Assembly (NCBI RefSeq): GCF_029946505.1
Contig: NZ_JARZHG010000024.1
Span: forward strand, 62,001-126,000
Length of the DNA: 64,000 bases
From: Polyangium sp. y55x31
GTDB lineage: Bacteria > Myxococcota_A > Polyangia > Polyangiales > Polyangiaceae
Direction of reading: 5' to 3'
In this document: positions 51,301-60,283 of the stretch, piece after piece
How the letters are laid out: every line of letters starts with the position of its first letter
Position numbering within the stretch: the first letter of the stretch is position 1
Translations under genes and position numbers: made by a program
The notes under the pieces: model-generated
What the model saw: the letters and a program-made list of their open reading frames with translations, nothing else
The model's database searches: none
What the model was told of the DNA's origin: nothing

Positions 51301-53301
51301 ATGCACATCGACGAGTCGACAGTGAAGAAGGCCGTCCACACGATCCAGATGCTCGCGGTCGACGCCGTCGAGAAGGCGAATTCGGGGCATCCCGGGGCGC
51401 CGATGGGGCTTGCTTCGATCGCGTTCGAGATCTTCACGCGCCACCTGCGCTACGACCCCAAGGACCCGAGCTGGCCCGATCGTGACCGCTTCGTCCTCTC
51501 CGCCGGCCACGCGTCGATGCTCCTCTACAGCCTGCTCCACCTCGCGGGCTACGACCTCTCCCTCGACGAGCTGAAGAACTTCCGCCAGCTCGGCTCCCGC
51601 ACGCCCGGCCATCCCGAGGTCCACATGACGCCTGGGGTCGAGGTCACCACCGGACCCCTCGGCCAGGGCATCTCCACGGCCGTCGGCATGGCCGCCGCGC
51701 TCAAGATGATGGAGGCTCGCTTCGCGGGGAAGACGGGCGTCGCCACGGCGCGCGTCTTTGGCATCGCTTCGGATGGTGACCTCATGGAGGGCGTCTCGGC
51801 GGAGGCTTCGAGCCTTGCGGGACACCTTGGCCTCTCCAACCTCGTCTTCTTCTACGACAACAACCACATCACGATCGATGGCAAGACCGACCTCGCTTTC
51901 AGCGAAGACGTCGGCAAGCGGTACGAGGCGTATGGCTGGTTCGTCCAGACGATTGACGGCCATGACCATGCGCAGATCCGCGCGGCCCTCGATGCGGCTG
52001 TGGCTGAGCCGGCGCGACCTTCGCTCATCGTTGCGCGTACGACCATCGCGTATGGGTCGCCTGGCAAGGCGGGTAGCTCCAAGGCGCATGGTGAGCCTCT
52101 TGGCGCCAAGGAGGTCGAGGCGACGAAGAAGGCCATTGGCTGGCCTACGGAGCCCACGTTCCTCATCCCGGACGACGTCCGCGCGCTCTTTGCGACGCGC
52201 GCGGACGAGGGCCGCAAGGCGCACGAGGCTTGGAAGGCGGCCATGCGTGCGCTCGAGCAGAGTGACCCTGCGGCGGCTGCTCTCTACCAGCGCCTCGTTC
52301 GCCGCGAGGTCCCCGAGAACCTCTTCGATGAGCTCGTCAAGGCGGCGCCTCGCAAGGATGCGGCCACGCGACAGAGTGCTGGCATCGTCGAGCAGCGCGC
52401 GGCGGCCCTCGTGCCTTCGCTCGTCGGCGGCTCGGCCGATCTGAATCCCTCCACGAAGACCTACATCGAGGGCTCGCCGGCCATCCAGCGGGGCGACTTC
52501 GCTGGACGCAACATCCACTTCGGCATCCGCGAGCATGCGATGGGTGCCTTCGTCAACGGCCTCGCCCTGGCGGGGGGCTTCATCCCGTTCGGCTCCACGT
52601 TCCTCGTCTTTGCCGACTACATGCGCCCGGCGATCCGCATGGCGGCTCTCTCCGAGCTGCACAGCGTCTTCGTCTTCACGCATGACAGCATCTTCCTTGG
52701 CGAGGATGGGCCCACGCACCAGCCGATCGAGACCCTCTGGTCGCTCCGGCTCATCCCGAACCTCGACGTCGTCCGGCCTGCGGACAGCCTCGAGTGCGCG
52801 GCGGCTTGGGCGCATGCGCTCCTTCGGCGCTCGGGTCCCACGGCGCTCTCGCTCACGCGGCAGAAGGTCCCCGAGCTTCCGCGCCCGGAGGGCTTCGATC
52901 CCAAGGTCATGCTCCGCGGCGGCTACGTCGTTGCCGACGCGGCGACGAATCCACCGGCTGTCGTGGTCATCGCCACGGGGTCCGAGGTGGGCTTGGCGAT
53001 GGAGGCCAAGAAGATCCTCGATGCCGAGGGGGACCGCGTGCGGGTCGTCTCGATGCCCTGCTTGGAGCAGTTCCAGCGACAGGATCAGGCGTATCGCGAG
53101 GAGGTCCTGCCTCCGGGCACGCCGCGTGTGGCCATCGAGGCGGGCTCGACGTTGCCTTGGCGCGCGCTCGTGGGCGAGCGTGGGCTCGTCATCGGCCGCG
53201 ACGACTTCGGCGCGTCGGCGCCGGACAAGGACCTCGCCAAGGCGTTTGGGTTCACGCCGGACGTGGTGGCGGGGAAGATCCGGGCGCTGCGGCGGGGCTG
53301 A
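51301..53301 (+). CDS. tkt: Transketolase
   Basis: The 666-aa protein is a full-length transketolase, which transfers two-carbon units between ketose and aldose phosphates in the pentose phosphate pathway using thiamine diphosphate. Motifs seen are [48 protein letters not shown] with DNNHITIDG (the ThDP/metal motif), [11 protein letters not shown] (Glu for ThDP activation), and [18 protein letters not shown]. Length is normal. Start ATG 51301 with GGAGG five bases upstream; the frame is open further into the repeat element, which is not coding. A hairpin at 53327-53361 follows. Confidence 0.96.
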   Translation: MHIDESTVKKAVHTIQMLAVDAVEKANSGHPGAPMGLASIAFEIFTRHLRYDPKDPSWPDRDRFVLSAGHASMLLYSLLHLAGYDLSLDELKNFRQLGSRTPGHPEVHMTPGVEVTTGPLGQGISTAVGMAAALKMMEARFAGKTGVATARVFGIASDGDLMEGVSAEASSLAGHLGLSNLVFFYDNNHITIDGKTDLAFSEDVGKRYEAYGWFVQTIDGHDHAQIRAALDAAVAEPARPSLIVARTTIAYGSPGKAGSSKAHGEPLGAKEVEATKKAIGWPTEPTFLIPDDVRALFATRADEGRKAHEAWKAAMRALEQSDPAAAALYQRLVRREVPENLFDELVKAAPRKDAATRQSAGIVEQRAAALVPSLVGGSADLNPSTKTYIEGSPAIQRGDFAGRNIHFGIREHAMGAFVNGLALAGGFIPFGSTFLVFADYMRPAIRMAALSELHSVFVFTHDSIFLGEDGPTHQPIETLWSLRLIPNLDVVRPADSLECAAAWAHALLRRSGPTALSLTRQKVPELPRPEGFDPKVMLRGGYVVADAATNPPAVVVIATGSEVGLAMEAKKILDAEGDRVRVVSMPCLEQFQRQDQAYREEVLPPGTPRVAIEAGSTLPWRALVGERGLVIGRDDFGASAPDKDLAKAFGFTPDVVAGKIRALRRG

Positions 53302-53326
53302 GAGGCTGGGAGAGCGATGCGTCGTG

Positions 53327-53361
53327 GCTCGGCCCTTCCGCGGGAGGCGGAGGGGCCGAGC
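53327..53361 (+). terminator. Stem-loop downstream of transketolase
   Basis: GCTCGGCCC (53327-53335) pairs with GGGCCGAGC (53353-53361), with a further partly paired inner segment. It is stable but has no T tract, so termination is likely rather than certain. Confidence 0.5.
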
Positions 53362-53651
53362 GGTGGTGCGCGGAGGCTCGTGGGGGAGCTGGCGCGAGCG
53401 ATCGTTCTCGTGAGGGTGTAACGGGGGAGGGGGCGGGAGCGAGGGGCGAGGCCCAGGGGTTCCCGCGCGAGGGGTGCGCAGCGGGCGACGGTGGGGGAAG
53501 GGATCCGCGGATGGGGGCGGCTACGAGCCGTGGCCCATGGCAGCTCGTTAAATGGCTGTGAGTGAACCGGCATCGGTCCGGGGAGTGGGACTGGCACGTC
53601 CGGTCAGCTAGCCGCCTTCCGTTGGACTACGTGCTTGCCCTGCCTGACGCC

Positions 53652-53680
53652 TTGACAGCACCGATCACCTCGCGTTTCCT
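53652..53680 (+). promoter_or_regulatory. Possible promoter of the methyltransferase-DUF262-HEPN cassette
   Basis: A perfect TTGACA lies at 53652-53657, 47 bases before the methyltransferase. The -10 candidates at 17-19 bases spacing (TTTCCT, TCCTAG) are weak, so this is only a candidate. Confidence 0.28.
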
Positions 53681-53703
53681 AGCTTCCCAAGAGGTGGTTT
53701 TTG

Positions 53704-54822
53704 GTGGTCCGAGTTCGTGAGTCCTCCCCCGAGCAGGAGAGGCTAAACGCGATCTGCCCTTATTTCACGATGTTTCCCTTGTCGGTTCCTGTGAAACAGC
53801 TCGCAGGGGTTGCCTCCGACGCGTGGGTCTTGGATCCATTTTGTGGTCGCGGAAGCACGAACTACGCAGCTCGCCTCCTCGGACTGCGTTCGGTCGGCGT
53901 GGACAGCAATCCCGTTGCAACCGCGATCGCCGAGGGGAAATTGGTGGATGTATCGGCTGATGACGTCGAAACGGCATGCGCGGAAATACTCGCAGGCGAC
54001 ACAGCCGCCACCATACCCGAGGGGGACTTCTGGGCACTCTGTTATCACCCCAAGACGCTCGCTGAGCTTTGTCGTTTGCGTTCTGCACTCCTTAATGATT
54101 GTCGATCGCCCGAGCGTAAGGCATTGCGAGCTCTGATTCTCGGCATTCTGCATGGCCCGCGTAACAAGGGGGCCCCCGGCTACTTGTCGAATCAAATGCC
54201 CAGGACCTATGCGGCGAAGCCAGATTATGCCATTCGCTTCTGGACCAAGAATGGCCTAAAACCCACATATGTCGATCTCTTGGCGCTTGTTCGCCGGAAG
54301 GCACGCCATTACTTCGCATCCACACCCGCGGGCGTCCCGTTTCGGGTTTACTGCGAGGACAGTAGGACGCTCAAGCTGGCCACCCTTGAAGCTCGGTTCT
54401 CGGTTGTGGTGACGTCTCCGCCATATTTCGGCATGCGGACCTATGTGCCCGATCAGTGGCTTCGATATTGGTTCATGGGCGGTCCACCGACAACCACCTA
54501 TCGGCAGCCCAGCCAGCTATCCCATGGGTCGGCGATCGAGTTCGCCGAACAACTGGCGACCGTATGGACGAATGTGGCACGGGCTTGCATGCCGGGGGCC
54601 CGGATGATGATCCGGTTTGGGGGAATTCACGACCGCAGGGCGCGGCCGAAGGACATTATGCTTGATGCGCTGCATGGCACTCGCTGTAAACTTCGCATCC
54701 TAACTGTGCGTTCTGCGGGCCTGTCCTCGCGTGGAAAGCGTCAGGCGGATCAATTCAAGCGCACCTTGCGGACACCGATTGAAGAACTCGACTTCTATGT
54801 TCGATTGGAGGAGCCGTCATGA
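53704..54822 (+). CDS. DNA methyltransferase (N4-cytosine/N6-adenine type)
   Basis: The 372-aa protein carries the AdoMet-binding motif I, VLDPFCGRGST (about 42-52), a GVDSNPVA loop, and catalytic motif IV TSPPYFG (about 237-243), so motif I comes before IV. A central NQMPRTYAAKPDYAIRFW stretch is probably target recognition. It should methylate an amino group on DNA bases; the site is unknown. I choose GTG 53704 because GAGGTG sits eight bases before it; TTG 53701 is an alternative. G+C is clearly lower than neighbouring genes, with mixed third positions. Its stop overlaps the DUF262 start (ATGA), so the cassette is co-translated. Confidence 0.87.
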   Translation: MVRVRESSPEQERLNAICPYFTMFPLSVPVKQLAGVASDAWVLDPFCGRGSTNYAARLLGLRSVGVDSNPVATAIAEGKLVDVSADDVETACAEILAGDTAATIPEGDFWALCYHPKTLAELCRLRSALLNDCRSPERKALRALILGILHGPRNKGAPGYLSNQMPRTYAAKPDYAIRFWTKNGLKPTYVDLLALVRRKARHYFASTPAGVPFRVYCEDSRTLKLATLEARFSVVVTSPPYFGMRTYVPDQWLRYWFMGGPPTTTYRQPSQLSHGSAIEFAEQLATVWTNVARACMPGARMMIRFGGIHDRRARPKDIMLDALHGTRCKLRILTVRSAGLSSRGKRQADQFKRTLRTPIEELDFYVRLEEPS

Positions 54823-56111
54823 GCTCTAAAGAAGCCAAAAAGCGGGCACGGGCGCTTACAGGCTTGTTGCCGGATGAGAAGATCGTGTTCAAGCCAATCG
54901 ACGATGCGTCGGCAACTTCCGACGAGGATCTTAACAGTCGTTATGTTAAAGGTGAAGTTCGCATAGTAACCGAATCAGCTCGTTATCCTCTCGCAGGCAT
55001 CCTGTCGATGCTAGAGGAAACCGTTGATCTTAAAGATGGTTCCGAGCGCGAACTCAGGTATAAGCTCGATCCGGAGTACCAACGGCGACACCGTTGGAGT
55101 GACGAGCGGAAATCGAGGTTGATCGAGTCCTTCTTGATGAACGTGCCTGTACCTCCCGTCTTTCTTTTTGAGCGGGATTTTGCGCGATTCGAGGTAATGG
55201 ACGGTAGGCAGCGGCTGACTGCTCTTAGTGAATTCTACGCAGATAAGCTCGTCCTTTGCGGGCTTCAGTACTGGCCCGAATTGAACGAGCGGACGTATTC
55301 GACATTGCCCAGTAAGGTCCGTGTTGGTATCGATCGTCGGTACATTTCAGCCATTATCCTACTCAAAGAAACGGCCCCCGATGAAGAGCAGGCTGCGCAG
55401 CTCAAGAAGATGGTCTTCGAGCGGCTCAACTCTGGGGGAGTTGCGCTGAGCTCGCAGGAAGCTCGAAACGCTGTCTACCCCGGTCCATTAAATCAACTTT
55501 GTCTCGATCTCTCGAGGAATGCCACCTTCCGGACCATGTGGGGCATACCGAGTGAATCGAGTCCGACTGGGAGCGACGACGAGGACGTAGAGGAGCGCGA
55601 TGATTCCACTAACGTCGGCCGCCGGATGTTCGAGAGAATGGATGATGTTGAACTCGTCTTGCGGTTCTTCGCCTACCGTCAGATCGATTCGTTTCCGGGC
55701 GGCCTCAATAAGATATCAGCGTTGCTCGATTGGTTCTTGAGCGCTGGTAACAAGTTCCCGGCAAGCCTCCTTGATGCATATCGAACAATGTTCGAGCGGA
55801 CGGTTGAATTCCTATCTTCGACTCTCGGGGCGTCTGCATTTTGTAGGCTTGATCCGAGTGGCAAGCCCCAGGGACGGCCGACCAAGATCGTGTACGATCC
55901 CCTAATGTTTGTTGCGAGCCAATATGCTCAGGGGAGCAAGCGCAAGTTGCTCGTTCAGGGTCGTCAAGAATTGCTCGTACAACTGGGGACCATGTACGCC
56001 GTAAACAAGAAACTGTTCGCTGGGCGGAGCACTAACAGTGCACAAACCCAGGAACGCAACATACGAATGAAAGAAGCATTTGACGCAGCGCTCGCCAAGC
56101 TAACTGCATGA
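54819..56111 (+). CDS. DUF262 (GmrS-like) protein, ParB-like nucleotidase fold
   Basis: The 430-aa protein has the DUF262/GmrS hallmarks: LDPEYQRRHRW (about 83-93), FLMNVPVPPVFLFE and the DGRQR motif VMDGRQRLTA (about 126-135), plus ERLNSGGVALSSQE (about 200-213). In GmrSD, SspE and BrxU, this domain senses modified or foreign DNA and hydrolyses NTP while a DUF1524 HNH domain cuts. Here the C-terminal 200 residues contain no His-rich HNH motif that I can see, so cutting may be done by another protein. It is flanked by the methyltransferase and a HEPN gene with ATGA and 9-base spacing. Low G+C. Confidence 0.85.
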   Translation: MSSKEAKKRARALTGLLPDEKIVFKPIDDASATSDEDLNSRYVKGEVRIVTESARYPLAGILSMLEETVDLKDGSERELRYKLDPEYQRRHRWSDERKSRLIESFLMNVPVPPVFLFERDFARFEVMDGRQRLTALSEFYADKLVLCGLQYWPELNERTYSTLPSKVRVGIDRRYISAIILLKETAPDEEQAAQLKKMVFERLNSGGVALSSQEARNAVYPGPLNQLCLDLSRNATFRTMWGIPSESSPTGSDDEDVEERDDSTNVGRRMFERMDDVELVLRFFAYRQIDSFPGGLNKISALLDWFLSAGNKFPASLLDAYRTMFERTVEFLSSTLGASAFCRLDPSGKPQGRPTKIVYDPLMFVASQYAQGSKRKLLVQGRQELLVQLGTMYAVNKKLFAGRSTNSAQTQERNIRMKEAFDAALAKLTA

Positions 56112-56120
56112 GATTGGACG

Positions 56121-57185
56121 ATGCGCTCGACTCTCGATGAGGTCCTGGCTGTCCTTGGCGATCTAGAAGCGTTCGTACACTCGATCGACAAGGTAAATGT
56201 CCTACTGGCTAGTCATGCAGATCCGGATGTGCGAAACCATTTCAACATTCGGAGGCGTCTCGACGGCGCGGCTTTCATTGTTGCCTTATACTCAGCCTTT
56301 GAAAAATTCGTGGAAGAGCTCAGCTGGGCGTTTGCTGAACTCGAAGCGTCCGTCACCAGTTATGCTGATCTTCACGAGGGGCTGCGTTTCAAACATCTTA
56401 AGCAATCAGCCGAGTTGCTGGCTCGGGGGCGTCTTGGAGAGGGCAGACGATACGCAGGACTCACGGAGGCCAATGTCGTTGCCAACCTGCATCTATGCTT
56501 GTCTGGACAATCGCCTTACAAGTTGAATCGAGATGCCGTTGTTTACCATGAACATAATTTCCGAGCCAATGTTGTTCAGGCCTCGTTCAGCGCGCTTGGG
56601 ATCGAGAAGATCAACGAGTCGGTCAGATGTGCTGATGCGCTAGTGAACTGGTACTCGTCCATGCAGGGGGTGTCGCCTGGAGATCCAGTACCGCTGACAA
56701 CGATCGAGGTAAGGCTCGAGGATTTCGTGGAGTATAGAAACCAGGTCGCGCATACGGGTACCAGTCCTGGTAGCCTACTCGGACCTGACGACATGCGAGA
56801 GCTTCTGGCGTTCGTGAGATCCTACTGCATCTCCATCCATACAGTTGTTGTAGGTGAGTACCTCAATCGACGCTACGTCACGAAGCCCGGCGCGTCCGTG
56901 AAACTTGGTGATATCCTCGAAGGACCATTTCGAAAGAACGGGGACGCGGTAGTTGTAGCCAAGCCTCAATGTAGGGTATTCTTGGACCAGCCAGTCTTTG
57001 GGATGCGTGATGGCCGTGTGGATCGGTACGGTCTGGTGAAGGGCATTCAGGTAGATGGTCGAGATATGCATAGTGTTGAGGTTAATTCGACAGCAAAAAG
57101 TGTCGGCCTGCGTGTGGATTTTCGAGTAACGAAAGGAACGCAGCTATATCTCCTCCAGAGCCGGGATGCGGTCGTGTGGCCCTGA
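56121..57185 (+). CDS. HEPN-domain protein (MAE_28990/MAE_18760-like), putative RNase
   Basis: The 354-aa protein has an N-terminal helical domain (about 45-215). AFIVALYSAFEKFVEELSWAF is followed about 150 residues later by the motif EYRNQVAHTG, whose RNxxxH (Arg206, His211) is the active-site signature of HEPN ribonucleases. This layout fits the MAE_28990/MAE_18760-like HEPN family. The C-terminal 120 residues form a beta-rich domain of unknown type. In defence systems, HEPN proteins cut RNA to stop growth of infected cells. It starts with ATG 56121, nine bases after the DUF262 stop, and is low in G+C, so it belongs to the acquired cassette. Confidence 0.82.
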   Translation: MRSTLDEVLAVLGDLEAFVHSIDKVNVLLASHADPDVRNHFNIRRRLDGAAFIVALYSAFEKFVEELSWAFAELEASVTSYADLHEGLRFKHLKQSAELLARGRLGEGRRYAGLTEANVVANLHLCLSGQSPYKLNRDAVVYHEHNFRANVVQASFSALGIEKINESVRCADALVNWYSSMQGVSPGDPVPLTTIEVRLEDFVEYRNQVAHTGTSPGSLLGPDDMRELLAFVRSYCISIHTVVVGEYLNRRYVTKPGASVKLGDILEGPFRKNGDAVVVAKPQCRVFLDQPVFGMRDGRVDRYGLVKGIQVDGRDMHSVEVNSTAKSVGLRVDFRVTKGTQLYLLQSRDAVVWP

Positions 57186-57254
57186 GCGGGTATGCCAGAG
57201 TCCCTTGGCCTGACGACGGTGGGCGTGATATTGCTGCTAGATAGGAGCCTCGCT

Positions 57255-58031
57255 ATGGATCCCCAAGTCACCAAGATGAACGAGCTTTTCGAGACGCGGA
57301 GGCCCGCGCTCCTCTCGCTCCCGGAGGACATCCTCCTTCGCCCGCGTATCTCTCGCGAGCGCGCGGCTCGGCTCACGGGCATCTTGCGGCGCGAGTTCGA
57401 GCCGCTCCTCCCGCTCCTCCCGAGCGAGCTCTCGGCTTCGCGTGCATCCGAGCGAGCCGCGGATTTTGCTGCGCTCGAACCGAACCAGCTCGTCTTTTAC
57501 GCTGCCGACCTCGCCGTCGAGACCCCGTGGACCAGCGACCAGAAGGCTCGTCGCAGCGAGCTCGTCGCCAAGGTGCGGAGCCACGACGAGACCCTGTTCG
57601 GCTGGGCGAAACCGGCATTCCGAGCCCACAAGGAGGCCAGCGCCATCCTCGCCGATATCCAGCGCGGACGAGGGATCCGCGATGATGCGGATGATACCCT
57701 GCGCCTCGTTTCGCTCTTCCGGAGCCATTGGGCCGCCGTCAATGGCAAGACCCCGATCACCCAGGCAGAGCTCGAGACCGCCGAAGCCGAGGCGACCGAG
57801 CTGCTCCAGATCCTCGACGGCGGCGACGACCCGCCGAAGGGCTCGCCGCGTGATCTCCGCCGCCGCGCGTATACCGCCTGGCACCGCTCGTACGCCGAGA
57901 TCTTTCACCTCGGCCGCTACCTATCGAGGCACGACCCCGCGGCGCTCCAGAGGTTTCCGGCGATCGCTCCCGAGCGCAACGAGAGCGATGCAGACGACGA
58001 AGCGAACGCGCCCGCGCCGCCGGCTGGCTGA
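57255..58031 (+). CDS. Conserved helical protein of unknown function
   Basis: The 258-aa protein has no signal or membrane segment. It is mostly helical with Arg/Glu/Leu (RERAARLTGILRREFEPLLP) and a region GSPRDLRRRAYTAWHRSYAEIFHLGRY near the C terminus. It ends with an acidic Asp/Glu/Ala/Pro tail. ATG 57255 has AGGAG seven bases before it. G+C has returned to native level, so it marks the end of the island. I recognise no family; such proteins appear in several copies in Polyangiales. Confidence 0.6.
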   Translation: MDPQVTKMNELFETRRPALLSLPEDILLRPRISRERAARLTGILRREFEPLLPLLPSELSASRASERAADFAALEPNQLVFYAADLAVETPWTSDQKARRSELVAKVRSHDETLFGWAKPAFRAHKEASAILADIQRGRGIRDDADDTLRLVSLFRSHWAAVNGKTPITQAELETAEAEATELLQILDGGDDPPKGSPRDLRRRAYTAWHRSYAEIFHLGRYLSRHDPAALQRFPAIAPERNESDADDEANAPAPPAG

Positions 58032-58058
58032 CCTCCGAGAGGTGATGCAGGATTCGAT

Positions 58059-58080
58059 CCCCCTGTCAAGGGGGTTGTCT
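58059..58080 (+). terminator. Short intrinsic terminator-like hairpin
   Basis: CCCCCT (58059-58064) pairs with AGGGGG (58069-58074) around GTCA and is followed by TTGTCTT. It lies after the helical protein stop and before the molybdoenzyme start. Confidence 0.55.
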
Positions 58081-58097
58081 TCCCCGGGGAGGCTTCC

Positions 58098-60278
58098 ATG
58101 ACATGCTCATCGACGGTTCATCTCCGCACGTGCAACGTCTGCGAGGCCATGTGCGGCATGCGCGTCGCTGTCGAGGACAACCGCGTCGTCGATATCCGCG
58201 GCGATCGTGACGACGTCTTCTCGCGGGGCCACATCTGCCCCAAGGGACCGGCCATGCGGGAGCTCCAGGAGGATCCCGATCGCCTCCGCTTCCCCATGCG
58301 CCGCACCGCCTCGGGTTTCGTCCGCGTGAGCTGGGACGAGGCGCTCGGCGAGGCGGCCGAGCGCCTCGCCGCCCTCCAGCGCGAGCACGGGCCCGATTCC
58401 GTCGCCATGTACCTCGGCAATCCCGCGGCGCACGGGCACGGCGCGATTGTCGGCGCGAGCCTCCTCGGAATGGTCCTCGGCACGAAGAACCGCTTCGATT
58501 CCAATTCCCAGGACGCGAACCCGCGCATCTACGCGGCCCTCCAGATGTTCGGCGAGGCCACGAGCCTGACGATCCCCGACATCGACAACACCGATTATTT
58601 CCTCGTCTTCGGCGCGAATCCCGCGGCCTCGGGCGGCAGCATCATGACCCTCGGCGACGTCCGCGGCAGGCTCTCCGGCGTCCGCGAGCGCGGCGGGAAG
58701 TTCATCCTCTTCGACCCGCGCAAGACCGAGACCGCCGCATATGCCGACGAGCACCATTTCGTTCGCCCCGGCTCCGACGCGGCCCTCCTCCTCGGCATGC
58801 TCCACGTCGTCTTCGAGGAAAACCTCCACGACGCCGGCGCCCTCTCCGACATCGCCGACGGCGTCTCCGAGCTCCGAGCCATTTCCACGCGATTCTCCCC
58901 CGAGCGTGTCTCCGCCTCGACGGGCGTCCCGGCCCTCGTCATTCGCCGCATCGCCCGCGAATTCGCCAGGGCGCCGCGCGCGGTCGCGTATGGCCGCATG
59001 GGCCTGTCCACGAGCGCGTTCGGCCCGCTGTCGAGTTACCTCGTCGACGCGCTGAACATCGTCACCGGCCATTTCGATCGCCCGGGCTGCGCCATGTTCA
59101 CGACGCCCGCGGCCGACGTCGTGCGGGTCGCGCGGATGATAGGCCTCGGCGGGCACGGCCGCTTTCGCTCGCGGGTCCGGGGCTTGCCCGAGGTCGGCGG
59201 AAACCTCCCGGCGACCACGATGGCCGAGGAAATGGAGACGCCCGGCCCCGGGCAGATCCGCGGCCTCGTGACCGTCGCGGGTAATCCCGTCCTTTCGGTC
59301 CCGAACGGCGAGCGTATCGGAAAGGCCCTCGCGAACCTCGATTTCATGGTCGCGATCGACATCTACCTGAACGAGACGACCCGCCACGCGCACCTCGTCC
59401 TGCCGCCGCGGTACGCGCTCGAGCGCAGCCATTACGATCTGCTCTTCCACGCGCTCGCGGTCCGGAACACGGCGAAATGGTCCGGGCCCGTGATCGAGGC
59501 CGGGCCGGATACGAAGGACGACGCGGAGATCCTCGTGGGTCTCGCGGGGCGTGTCCTCGGGAAACGTATCTCGCCGTCGCCGCTCGGCGCTGCGGCGGAG
59601 CGATTCGTCGGGCTGCTCAACAGGCTCGGCTCGGACGGCTTCCTCGACCTCTTGCTCCGGCTCGGGCCCTACGGCGATCGATTCCTGCCGTTCTCCAAGG
59701 GGCTCAACCTCGAAAAGCTCAAGAAGGCCGAGCACGGTATCGATCTCGGCCCACTCCGGCCCATGTTCCGGGAGCGCGTGCGCACGAAGACCGGAAAGGT
59801 GCGTCTCGCGCCGCCCGAAATTCTCGCCGACGTCCCGCGCCTCGAACGGTTCCTCGACGAGGCGACGGCCGGGGGCCTCGTGCTCATCGGGCGCCGGCAC
59901 ATGCGGAACAACAACTCCTGGATGCACAACGTGCCCTCGCTCGTGAAGGGGCCGGATCGTTCGATGTTGCTCGTGCATCCGACGGACGCCGCGCGGCTCG
60001 GGCTTTCCTCGGGAACGCGCGTGCGCGTCCGCAGCCGCGTGGGGGAGGTCGTCGTGGGAATGGCCGTGACAGAGGAGGTAATGCCGGGCGTCGTGAGCCT
60101 GCCGCATGGGCATGGGCACGCCGCGGCGGCCGATACCTTGCGCGTCGCCGCCAGCGTGCCGGGCGCAAACGCGAATGCCATCACAGACGATCTTTACGTC
60201 GAGCCGCTCACGGGGACGGCCATTCTGAATGGCGTACCGGTGACGGTGGAGGCGGCGGACGGGGCGCCACCTCCCTGA
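58098..60278 (+). CDS. Molybdopterin-dependent oxidoreductase, catalytic subunit
   Basis: The 726-aa protein begins with a 4Fe-4S binding motif (CNVCEAMCG and, 27 residues later, GHICPKG; four Cys). The molybdopterin guanine dinucleotide domains of the formate dehydrogenase/DMSO reductase group follow (FVFGANPAASGG near 175, GRMGLSTSAFG near 295, and a C-terminal MHNVPSLVKG and SLPHGHGHA). There is no Tat signal, so the enzyme is cytoplasmic. No electron-transfer subunit or cofactor gene is nearby, so its substrate is unknown. Start ATG 58098 follows GGGGAGG. Repeat copy D lies downstream. Confidence 0.9.
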   Translation: MTCSSTVHLRTCNVCEAMCGMRVAVEDNRVVDIRGDRDDVFSRGHICPKGPAMRELQEDPDRLRFPMRRTASGFVRVSWDEALGEAAERLAALQREHGPDSVAMYLGNPAAHGHGAIVGASLLGMVLGTKNRFDSNSQDANPRIYAALQMFGEATSLTIPDIDNTDYFLVFGANPAASGGSIMTLGDVRGRLSGVRERGGKFILFDPRKTETAAYADEHHFVRPGSDAALLLGMLHVVFEENLHDAGALSDIADGVSELRAISTRFSPERVSASTGVPALVIRRIAREFARAPRAVAYGRMGLSTSAFGPLSSYLVDALNIVTGHFDRPGCAMFTTPAADVVRVARMIGLGGHGRFRSRVRGLPEVGGNLPATTMAEEMETPGPGQIRGLVTVAGNPVLSVPNGERIGKALANLDFMVAIDIYLNETTRHAHLVLPPRYALERSHYDLLFHALAVRNTAKWSGPVIEAGPDTKDDAEILVGLAGRVLGKRISPSPLGAAAERFVGLLNRLGSDGFLDLLLRLGPYGDRFLPFSKGLNLEKLKKAEHGIDLGPLRPMFRERVRTKTGKVRLAPPEILADVPRLERFLDEATAGGLVLIGRRHMRNNNSWMHNVPSLVKGPDRSMLLVHPTDAARLGLSSGTRVRVRSRVGEVVVGMAVTEEVMPGVVSLPHGHGHAAAADTLRVAASVPGANANAITDDLYVEPLTGTAILNGVPVTVEAADGAPPP

Positions 60279-60283
60279 TCTCT

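Larger units (their letters stand above)
53302..53703. other. 402-base gap upstream of the low-GC island
   Basis: Apart from the stem-loop at 53327-53361, the first 260 bases look like native GC-rich spacer without a gene. From about 53560 the composition falls and the upstream region of the methyltransferase gene begins. The boundary of the acquired island probably lies here; I see no insertion sequence or tRNA. Confidence 0.5.

Noticed and set aside
53302-53703. An integrase or attachment site at the left edge of the low-GC island
   Set aside because: No integrase motif, tRNA end or obvious direct repeat could be found in this gap by reading.
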